Positions 57,826-64,000 of a stretch of 64,000 bases of DNA are shown in pieces. Below the pieces are notes generated by a model. That model was not told where the DNA came from, made no database searches, and worked only from the letters and a program-made list of their open reading frames with translations. Source of the stretch: Corallococcus sp. NCRR (lineage in GTDB: Bacteria > Myxococcota > Myxococcia > Myxococcales > Myxococcaceae); the NCBI RefSeq assembly GCF_026965535.1, contig NZ_CP114039.1, forward strand, positions 1,178,001 through 1,242,000. The letters run 5' to 3'. The position numbers were made by a program, and so were the translations under genes. Within the stretch, counting starts at the first letter, position 1. Every line of letters starts with the position of its first letter.

Positions 57826-60381
57826 ATGGCGCATCCCACCGACGACAAGAACTTCCGCCTGCCCACCACCCTCCGTCCGCGCCGCTATCAGGCGACGGTG
57901 ACGCTGGACCTGGAGGGGCGCACCTTCACGGGTGAACAGCGGGTGGAGCTGGAGCTGTCCCAGCCCACGACGGAGATCATCCTCCACGCCAACGCGCTGG
58001 AGCTGGGCGAGGTCACCTTCCGCGCCGGCAACGACGTGCGCAAGCCCACCTCCAAGCGCGTGGCCCCGGTGAGCGAGACGGTGGTGCTCACGTTCGACGC
58101 TCCCCTGCCCGCGGGCAGCGCCACGCTGGACGTGCTGTGGACGGGGCACTTCAGCGACGGACTGCGCGGCCTGTACGCGGCGGGCAAGGTGGCCGCCACG
58201 CAGTTCGAGGCCGCGGACGCGCGCCGGCTGTTCCCCTGCTTCGACGAGCCCGCCTTCAAGGCGCGCTGGGCGCTCACGGTGCGCGTGCCGGAGGGCCACA
58301 CGGTGCTGGGCAACGGCCGCGTGGTGAAGGACGAGAAGGACGGGGCGCTGCGCAAGGTGACGTTCGAGGAGACGGAGCTGCTCAGCTCGTACCTCATCGC
58401 GCTGGTGGTGGGCCCGCTGGTGGGCACGCCGGAGGAGCAGGCGGAAGGCATCCCGGTGCGCACGTGGGCGCTGCCGGAGAAGGCGCACCTGGCGAAGTTC
58501 GGGCAGGACGCGGCGCTGCAGGTGCTGCCCCGGCTGCAGGACTACTTCGGGCTGCCGTATGCCTTTGGCAAGGTGGACCAGGTGGGCATCCCGGACTTCG
58601 AGGCGGGCGCGATGGAGAACGCCGGCCTCATCACCTACCGGGAGGTGGCGCTGCTCCTGGACCCGGCCACCGCGCCGCTGTCCGTGCAGAAGCGCGTGGC
58701 GGAGGTGGTGACGCACGAGCTGGCGCACCAGTGGTTCGGCAACTGGGTGACGATGGTGTGGTGGGACGACCTCTGGCTCAACGAGGCGTTCGCCACGTGG
58801 ATGGCTTTCAAGATCGTCGACCAGTGGCGGCCGGACTGGCGCATGTGGCTGGACTTCGACGCGCACCGGGCGAGCGCGCTGGCGCTGGACGCGCTCAAGT
58901 CCACGCACCCCATCCACGGGGAGGTGCGCAACGCGGGCGAGGCCGGTGAGAGCTTCGACGCGATTACGTACGAGAAGGGCGGCGCGGTGCTGCGGATGAT
59001 CGAGGGGTTCCTGGGAGAGGGCCCCTTCCGCGAAGGCATCCGGCTGTACATGCGCAAGCACGCGCGCGCGAACGCGGTGAAGGAAGACCTGTGGAACGCG
59101 CTGGGTGAGGCGGCGAAGCAGCCGGTGAACGAGCTGGCGACGAAGTGGATTGGCCAGAGCGGCTTCCCGCTGGTGTCGGTGAAGGTGGAGGGGCGGAAGG
59201 TGACGCTGTCGCAGCGGCGCTTCTACTCGGAGCCGGGGGTGAAGAGTTCGGAGACGTGGCCGGTGCCCATGGTGCTGCGCTTCGAGGACGCGGGCGGCGT
59301 GCGGGAGCAGCGCGTGCTCTTCCGCGACGCGGAGACGACGGTGACGCTGGAGGGCGGCTCGGGCGACGTGAAGTGGCTGTGCGCCAACGGCGGCTCCACG
59401 GGCTTCTACCGGGTGGCGTACGAGAAGTCGGCGCTGGACGCGCTGGCGGCGAACCTGGGGACGCTGGCGCCGTCGGAGCGCATCTCGCTGCTGGCGGACA
59501 CGTGGGCGCTGGTGCGCTCGGCGCAGGCGCCGGTGGCGGACCTGCTGGACCTGGCGGCGCGCTTCGGGGACGAGGAGGACGAGGCGGTGCTGGACGAGCT
59601 CGTCGGGCGGCTCGGCTACATCGAGAACCGGCTGACGGAGGGCGAGGACCAGGAGCGCTTCCGCCGGTGGGTGGAGCAGTTGTTGGGCGGCGGCCTGAAG
59701 AAGCTGAGCTGGCAGGCGGCGCCGGGCGAGCCGGACCGGGTGCGGCTGCGCCGCGCGGCGCTGGTGCGCGCGGTGGGCGGCCTGGCGCGCAGTCCGGAGG
59801 TGCTGGCGCAGGCGCGTCCGCTGGTGGCGCGGATGCTCCAGGGAGACAAGACCGCGCTGGACGCGAACCTGCTGGACACGGCGGTGGGCATGGTGGCGCG
59901 CGCGGGCGACGCGGCGCTGTTCGATGACCTGTCGCAGCGGATGCCGAGGGAGCCGGACCCGGCGACGCAGCGGCGCTACCTGATGGCGCTCACGTCCTTC
60001 GAGGACGCGACGCTGGCGGAGCGGGCGCAGGGGTTGTTGTTCACGGAGACGGTGAAGACGCAGGACGTGGCGAGCTTCGCGACGGGCCTGTTGGGCAACC
60101 GCACCGGGCGCGACGCGTGGTGGGCGCAGCTGCAGAAGCGATGGAAGGATCTGGTGGCGCGCACGGGCGCGGCGCCCATGCTCCTGCGCCGGGTGGTGGA
60201 AGGCCTGGGCCTCTTGCGCACGCGCGAGCAGTTGGAGCAGATGAAGGCCCTGCTCCAGGCGAACCCCATCCCGGAGGCCCAGCAGGCCACCGCGCAGACG
60301 CTGGAAAGGCTGACCCAGGACGTGGCCCTGCGCGAGCGCGTGGCCCCGGAGGTGGCCGCGTGGTTGAAGCGCCGGCCGTGA
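57826..60381 (+). CDS. M1-family zinc aminopeptidase
   Basis: 851 residues. The exopeptidase motif GAMEN is at 261-265, and the gluzincin site HELAH is at 297-301 with the third zinc ligand Glu320 in WLNEAFATW. The C-terminal ERAP1-like helical domain (about 530-851) is present. This is the puromycin-sensitive/tricorn-factor type of aminopeptidase, which removes N-terminal residues from peptides in the cytoplasm; no signal peptide is seen. A long open frame runs antisense to it through most of its length, a common effect of high GC content. Confidence 0.94.
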   Translation: MAHPTDDKNFRLPTTLRPRRYQATVTLDLEGRTFTGEQRVELELSQPTTEIILHANALELGEVTFRAGNDVRKPTSKRVAPVSETVVLTFDAPLPAGSATLDVLWTGHFSDGLRGLYAAGKVAATQFEAADARRLFPCFDEPAFKARWALTVRVPEGHTVLGNGRVVKDEKDGALRKVTFEETELLSSYLIALVVGPLVGTPEEQAEGIPVRTWALPEKAHLAKFGQDAALQVLPRLQDYFGLPYAFGKVDQVGIPDFEAGAMENAGLITYREVALLLDPATAPLSVQKRVAEVVTHELAHQWFGNWVTMVWWDDLWLNEAFATWMAFKIVDQWRPDWRMWLDFDAHRASALALDALKSTHPIHGEVRNAGEAGESFDAITYEKGGAVLRMIEGFLGEGPFREGIRLYMRKHARANAVKEDLWNALGEAAKQPVNELATKWIGQSGFPLVSVKVEGRKVTLSQRRFYSEPGVKSSETWPVPMVLRFEDAGGVREQRVLFRDAETTVTLEGGSGDVKWLCANGGSTGFYRVAYEKSALDALAANLGTLAPSERISLLADTWALVRSAQAPVADLLDLAARFGDEEDEAVLDELVGRLGYIENRLTEGEDQERFRRWVEQLLGGGLKKLSWQAAPGEPDRVRLRRAALVRAVGGLARSPEVLAQARPLVARMLQGDKTALDANLLDTAVGMVARAGDAALFDDLSQRMPREPDPATQRRYLMALTSFEDATLAERAQGLLFTETVKTQDVASFATGLLGNRTGRDAWWAQLQKRWKDLVARTGAAPMLLRRVVEGLGLLRTREQLEQMKALLQANPIPEAQQATAQTLERLTQDVALRERVAPEVAAWLKRRP

Positions 60382-60398
60382 GGCCCTGAAGGACGCCT

Positions 60399-60429
60399 CC
60401 GGCCGCGCATCTGGAAGTTGCGCGGCCGG
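60399..60429 (+). terminator. Hairpin after aminopeptidase gene
   Basis: CCGGCCGCGCA at 60399-60409 pairs perfectly with TGCGCGGCCGG at 60419-60429 (11-bp stem, 9-base loop), 18 bp after the stop. It separates the aminopeptidase from the AAA/DUF3226 pair. Confidence 0.65.
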
Positions 60430-60515
60430 GGGGTTCTGGGGATGGTTCGAGATGCCTCGGGGCTTGCCCGGGGCGCACTGCACGGCATCTGGCCGTGCGC
60501 CAGGACACCGCTGCC

Positions 60516-61658
60516 ATGCCGCCCCCTTCCGCTCCCCTCCTCCCCTCCTTCCGCATCCAGGGGTTCCGAGCGTTCAGGGACCTGGAGATTCCGCGCCTGG
60601 GCCGCGTCAATCTCATCGTCGGCAAGAACAACGTGGGGAAGACCACGTTGTTGGAGGCGATCAAGGTCTATGCAGCCGGGTTGGAGGCTGCATGGGAACT
60701 TCGTGACCTTCTCGAACGCAGGCAAGAGATTCAACGAGGCGCTCTCCGCGACAAGGCACAGTCTCCGATTGATGTCGACCGGATGTTCTTCCACGGTCCG
60801 CCCCAAGATCGTCCGAAGTCGATCCGGCTTGGGCCGCTACAAGGAGACAAAGAGCTTCGGATCCAATCAGGTCGGCTCGTCATCCCGGTCCAGTCGCAGG
60901 AGCCTGACGTCCGTGCGCACTTCGTCATGGAAGGTGATGCGCGGTTTTACGAGGAACTGCAGAGCGACGAGGCGCTGGAGGTCCGGTATGGCGCGTCTCC
61001 CCCCAGACGCTCTCGTATTCGTGCGCTCAATGACGCCATCGCGGCATCGACTTCAGAGGCACGCCGCAAGTCCCATCCTGAGCAACGGGGCTCCTTGGTC
61101 TGCAACTACGTCCCAGTCCGTGGTCTCGACAGATCAAGTATCGGAGCCCTTTGGGACAACATCGTCCTGACCGCGAACGAGCAATCCGCTGTTGATGCCT
61201 TGAGGCTCATCCTTCCGGACATCGAACGCATCTCACTGATTGAAGACTCCAGACAACCCGGCATGCGTTATGCGCTCGTTGCCAGGGCAAGACATCCCAT
61301 CCCAGAGCCTCTTCAGAGCATGGGAGATGGCATGACTCGCATCTTCGAGCTGGCATTGGGTCTCGTGAGCTCTGGGAATGGGCTGTTCCTGATCGATGAG
61401 ATCGAGAACGGAATCCACTACTCTATTCGAGAGCAGCTCTGGCGGTTCATCTTCGAGGCTTCCAGCCAGCTCAATGTGCAGGTCTTCGCCACCACGCACA
61501 GCTGGGACTGCATCTCTGCCTTCCAGAAAGCAGCGTCCGCTCACCCTGAAGACGGGATGCTCATCAGCCTCGCGCAGACTGACGGCGACATCAAAGCCAC
61601 CGTCTTCAACGAGGGCGACCTGGAGATCATCACCCGGGAATCCATCGAGGTCCGCTGA
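60516..61658 (+). CDS. AAA (OLD/AAA15-like) ATPase of putative defence module
   Basis: About 380 residues. An N-terminal strand FRIQGFRAFRDLEI leads to Walker A GKNNVGKTTLLEA (near 36-48), as in SMC/RecF/OLD-type ATPases. Later come SMGDGMTRIFELALGL (signature-like), Walker B LFLIDEIENGIHY and a switch His in FATTHSWD. Homologues act with a TOPRIM-type nuclease in anti-phage systems such as OLD, Gabija and PARIS. This ATPase itself lacks a fused TOPRIM domain, but the next gene supplies a TOPRIM-like protein. Codons with A or T in third position are far commoner than in neighbours, suggesting recent transfer. A GTG seven codons upstream is an alternative start. Its stop overlaps the next ATG (TGATG). 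Confidence 0.88.
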   Translation: MPPPSAPLLPSFRIQGFRAFRDLEIPRLGRVNLIVGKNNVGKTTLLEAIKVYAAGLEAAWELRDLLERRQEIQRGALRDKAQSPIDVDRMFFHGPPQDRPKSIRLGPLQGDKELRIQSGRLVIPVQSQEPDVRAHFVMEGDARFYEELQSDEALEVRYGASPPRRSRIRALNDAIAASTSEARRKSHPEQRGSLVCNYVPVRGLDRSSIGALWDNIVLTANEQSAVDALRLILPDIERISLIEDSRQPGMRYALVARARHPIPEPLQSMGDGMTRIFELALGLVSSGNGLFLIDEIENGIHYSIREQLWRFIFEASSQLNVQVFATTHSWDCISAFQKAASAHPEDGMLISLAQTDGDIKATVFNEGDLEIITRESIEVR

Positions 61659-62305
61659 TGCCGCCCAAGCCAGAGCGGATCCTCCTGGTCGAAGGCGCGG
61701 AGGACCGCGAGGTCGTCTACCACCTCTGCAACCACCACAAGCTCGACAACAAGCAACTCTTCGTTGTTGAAGCCAAGGACGGCTACGAGCGTCTTCGCGA
61801 CGATTTGAAAGTCCGACCGCGCGTGCCTGGAGTGAAGACGATCGGCGTCGTTGTCGACGCGGATGAAGACCTTGCCCACCGGTGGCAGTCGCTGCGCGAT
61901 GTATTGGAGCACTCCGGCTACACCCAACTGCCCGGGCAGCCTGAAGCAGCGGGCATCATCATCCCCACCCAAGGCACGCTGCCGCGCATCGGCATCTGGA
62001 TGATGCCGGACAACCAGCTCACCGGAATCCTGGAGGATTTCCTCCAGCAGCTCGTCACACAGGGCGACCCGCTCCTGCCCGCGGCTTTCACGGCCCTGGA
62101 CGCCCTCCCCGAGCGCCGCTTCAAGCCCACCTACCACTCCAAGGCCGCCATCCACACCTGGCTCGCCTGGCAGCAGGAACCCGGCACGCCACTCGGCCAG
62201 GCCGTTTCCAAGCACTACCTCCAGGCAGACCACGAGCTCGCCCAGCGCTTCGTGGCCTGGATGCGGCGCCTGTTCATCCCCGCTCCCGAAGCCCCAGCCC
62301 CATGA
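61658..62305 (+). CDS. DUF3226 (TOPRIM-like) protein partner of AAA ATPase
   Basis: 215 residues. The N-terminal ILLVEGAEDREVV has the conserved TOPRIM Glu (E12), and VVVDADED gives the D-x-D (D67, D69). The DUF3226 signature GIWMMPDNQLTGILEDFL follows at about 111-128. TOPRIM domains coordinate Mg2+ for DNA cleavage or primase chemistry; DUF3226 proteins are commonly found beside AAA ATPases. Overlap with the ATPase gene shows the two are made together. No target or trigger can be inferred. The first half has mixed codon use, while the end is more like the host. Its stop overlaps the next ATG (ATGA). Confidence 0.87.
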   Translation: MPPKPERILLVEGAEDREVVYHLCNHHKLDNKQLFVVEAKDGYERLRDDLKVRPRVPGVKTIGVVVDADEDLAHRWQSLRDVLEHSGYTQLPGQPEAAGIIIPTQGTLPRIGIWMMPDNQLTGILEDFLQQLVTQGDPLLPAAFTALDALPERRFKPTYHSKAAIHTWLAWQQEPGTPLGQAVSKHYLQADHELAQRFVAWMRRLFIPAPEAPAP

Positions 62306-63654
62306 AGACCACGCTCACGCCCGAAGCCTCCGCCGCCTCCCGTGAAGCCCTGCGCCGCGCCAACGTGGCGTTCGGCCACGCCTACCCGGGTGAATCCTCC
62401 CGGCGCCAGCCCGTGCACACCGTGTACGGCGGCGCCCACCTCTTCCGCGCGGGCACGGCGCGGAAGATGGGGGACCTGGCGCTCGCGGCGCTGCGCGACT
62501 ACGCCGCGGATGGCTCCCAGCTCGCGCACGGGCTGGGGCTGCCCCAGCGCGGCGGCTTCGCCCAGCGCGTCCATGACCGCGTCGTGGACAAGCTCCAGCG
62601 TGAACCCGTGGAGGACTTCCGCATCGACTTCGAGGACGGCTATGGCCACCGCCCCGATGCCGAAGAAGACGCCCACGCCGTCGCCGCCGCCACGGAGGTG
62701 GCCCGGGGCCTGGAGCAGGGCTCGCTCCCGCCGTTCATCGGCATCCGCGTGAAGTCCTTCACCGAAGAACTCTACGCCCGCGCCTCGCGCACCCTGGACC
62801 TCTTCGTCACCGCGCTGCTGGAGCAATCCGGTGGCAGGATGCCTCCGTCCTTCGTCGTCACCCTGCCCAAGGTCACCGTGCCGGAACAGGTGACCGCCCT
62901 GGCGAAGCTCTTGTCGGAGCTGGAGTCCGCCCACCATCTGGCCCCCGGCGCGCTCGCCCTGGAGCTGATGGTGGAGACGCCCCAGGCCCTCTTCGACTCG
63001 CGCGGCCGGCCGCACCTGCGCTCGCTCGTGGAGGCCGGCGAGGGCCGCTGCTCCCACGTGCACCTGGGCGTCTACGACTACACCGCCGCCCTGGACGTCA
63101 GCGCGCACATGCAGCACATGCTCCACCCCGCCTGTGACTCCCTGCGCGACACCGTGCAGGTGCTCCTCGCGGGCAGCGGCGTGCACCTGTCCGACGGCGC
63201 CACCAACGTCATGCCCGTGGGCCCCCACCGCAAGCAGGGCGACACCCCGCTGCTCCCCACGCAGCGGCGCGAGAACACCGACGCCGTGCACCGCGCGTGG
63301 CAGCTGGCGTACCGGCACACGCGCCACTCGCTGGAGCGCGGCTACTACCAGGGCTGGGACCTGCACCCCGCCCAGCTCCCCGTGCGCTACGCCGCCGTCT
63401 ACGCCTTCTTCCTGGAGGGCCTGGAGCCAGCGTCCCAGCGCCTCAAGGCCTTCGTGGACAAGGCCGCCCAGGCCACCCTGCTGGGCGACGTGTTCGACGA
63501 CGCCGCCACCGGCCAGGGCCTGCTCAACTTCTTCCTGCGCGGCCTGGCCAGCGGCGCCCTCACGGAGGAGGAGGCCCGCGCCACCGGCCTCACGCTGGAG
63601 GAGCTGAGGAGCCGCTCCTTCCGCGCCATCGTGCAGGGCCGCGCGTCACGCTGA
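62302..63654 (+). CDS. DUF6986 (HpcH/HpaI aldolase-like, phosphoenolpyruvate-type) protein
   Basis: 450 residues. Features include VHTVYGGAHLFRAGTARKMG, DFRIDFEDGYGHRPDAEED (acidic metal site), FIGIRVKSF, VVTLPKVTVPEQV and LMVETPQALFD, and HLGVYDYTAALDVSA. This resembles the DUF6986 family, related to HpcH/HpaI aldolases and citrate lyase beta subunits (TIM barrels binding Mg2+ and a keto acid). No experimental function is known to me. It overlaps the DUF3226 gene by 4 bp, yet its base composition is that of the host chromosome, so it is probably unrelated to the putative defence pair. Confidence 0.83.
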   Translation: MKTTLTPEASAASREALRRANVAFGHAYPGESSRRQPVHTVYGGAHLFRAGTARKMGDLALAALRDYAADGSQLAHGLGLPQRGGFAQRVHDRVVDKLQREPVEDFRIDFEDGYGHRPDAEEDAHAVAAATEVARGLEQGSLPPFIGIRVKSFTEELYARASRTLDLFVTALLEQSGGRMPPSFVVTLPKVTVPEQVTALAKLLSELESAHHLAPGALALELMVETPQALFDSRGRPHLRSLVEAGEGRCSHVHLGVYDYTAALDVSAHMQHMLHPACDSLRDTVQVLLAGSGVHLSDGATNVMPVGPHRKQGDTPLLPTQRRENTDAVHRAWQLAYRHTRHSLERGYYQGWDLHPAQLPVRYAAVYAFFLEGLEPASQRLKAFVDKAAQATLLGDVFDDAATGQGLLNFFLRGLASGALTEEEARATGLTLEELRSRSFRAIVQGRASR

Positions 63655-64000
63655 CGCGGGCGGCTCCGCGGGGGGCACCGCGCTCCGGGGCCCCAGCCAC
63701 TCGCGCGCGACGGCCACGTCCACCGCGAGGATGCCCAGGAGGAACAGCCACGGCCCCGGCCGTGACGACAGGCCCGTCAGCGCCCAGACGGTGATGAGCC
63801 CCGCGAGCACCGCCGGCACCACCGAGGGCAGCGCCTCCCGCGCGCGCCGCACCGACCCCAGCACGCCCAGCGCCAAGAGCCCCAGCACCACGCCCGTCGC
63901 GCCCAGCCGGCCGCGCCCCGTCCCCGCGCCCTGCCCCGACGGCAGCACCAGCGTGTTGAACTTCCACGTGTCGTTGTCCTGGATGTCCCAGGCGAAGTTG
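63646..64000 (-). CDS. Membrane protein, C-terminal part (5' end outside window)
   Basis: The frame is open from the window edge to the TGA at 63646, giving about 117 residues. It begins NFAWDIQDNDTWKFNTLVL and has two to three membrane helices (LGATGVVLGLLALGVLGSV, VVPAVLAGLITVWALTGL, PWLFLLGILAVDVAV) with a Pro-rich tail. An internal GTG at 63948 could be mistaken for a start. Family not recognised. It overlaps the convergent DUF6986 gene by 9 bp. Confidence 0.65.
   Translation of the reverse strand, partial: NFAWDIQDNDTWKFNTLVLPSGQGAGTGRGRLGATGVVLGLLALGVLGSVRRAREALPSVVPAVLAGLITVWALTGLSSRPGPWLFLLGILAVDVAVAREWLGPRSAVPPAEPPASA

Noticed and set aside
56449-60483. 1344-residue minus-strand frame spanning the membrane protein and the antisense of the aminopeptidase
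   Set aside because: Only the part below 57501 looks like a protein (membrane helices); the rest is a shadow of the M1 aminopeptidase.
61658-63654. Three-gene defence operon including the DUF6986 gene
   Set aside because: The third gene overlaps by 4 bp but has host-like codon use and resembles a metabolic aldolase, so I limit the module to two genes.

Overview
The window is very GC-rich DNA with dense genes, short intergenic gaps, frequent ATGA/TGATG gene overlaps and long shadow frames. The gene set points to a myxobacterium of the Myxococcus/Corallococcus type: a spore-coat protein S-like beta/gamma-crystallin, geosmin synthase, hybrid histidine kinases, ECF sigma/anti-sigma modules, and many secreted proteins and lipoproteins. 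This assignment is inferred from gene content only. I recognised no tRNA, rRNA, CRISPR array or insertion sequence.

Layout. 0-8.8 kb: a phospholipase D-family enzyme coupled to a small basic protein and preceded by a C-rich pentanucleotide repeat; then a minus-strand chain of hemF, a pilin-like protein, a membrane-anchored protein, an ECF sigma factor, its zinc-finger anti-sigma factor and a secreted protein. 8.8-18.5 kb: an esterase, a hybrid kinase, an ABC exporter operon with an AttH/CrtC-like protein, and a divergent NmrA/TetR pair with a twin operator. 18.5-26.9 kb: a palindromic repeat array, an SDR enzyme, a secreted esterase, glycerol kinase, pterin dehydratase, an outer-membrane-type protein and a beta-propeller lipoprotein.

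26.9-32.1 kb holds the most striking system. A geosmin synthase gene is followed by two family 2B encapsulin shell genes, each with an inserted cyclic-nucleotide-binding-like domain. This looks like a two-component protein nanocompartment that packages a terpene cyclase. An LGT-x-A-x-R motif is shared by the cargo linker, the cargo C-terminus and a shell N-terminal arm, and may be the packaging signal.

32-42 kb: a histone H1-like protein, dapE and dapD flanking an orphan ChrR-like anti-sigma protein, a PLP decarboxylase, a family 2 glycosyltransferase, mreB and a large membrane protein. 42-47 kb: a second array of the same roughly 70-bp palindromic repeat, then an operon of di-heme peroxidase, metallophosphoesterase and cytochrome c, then the protein S-like gene, which is flanked by 13-bp direct repeats. 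47-57.5 kb: a cation/proton antiporter, an RsbQ homologue coupled to a PAS hybrid kinase, a DUF2156 protein and two cell-wall enzymes. 57.5-64 kb: an M1 aminopeptidase, a compositionally distinct two-gene AAA ATPase/DUF3226 (TOPRIM-like) module resembling anti-phage systems, a DUF6986 aldolase-like enzyme and the C-terminus of a membrane protein.
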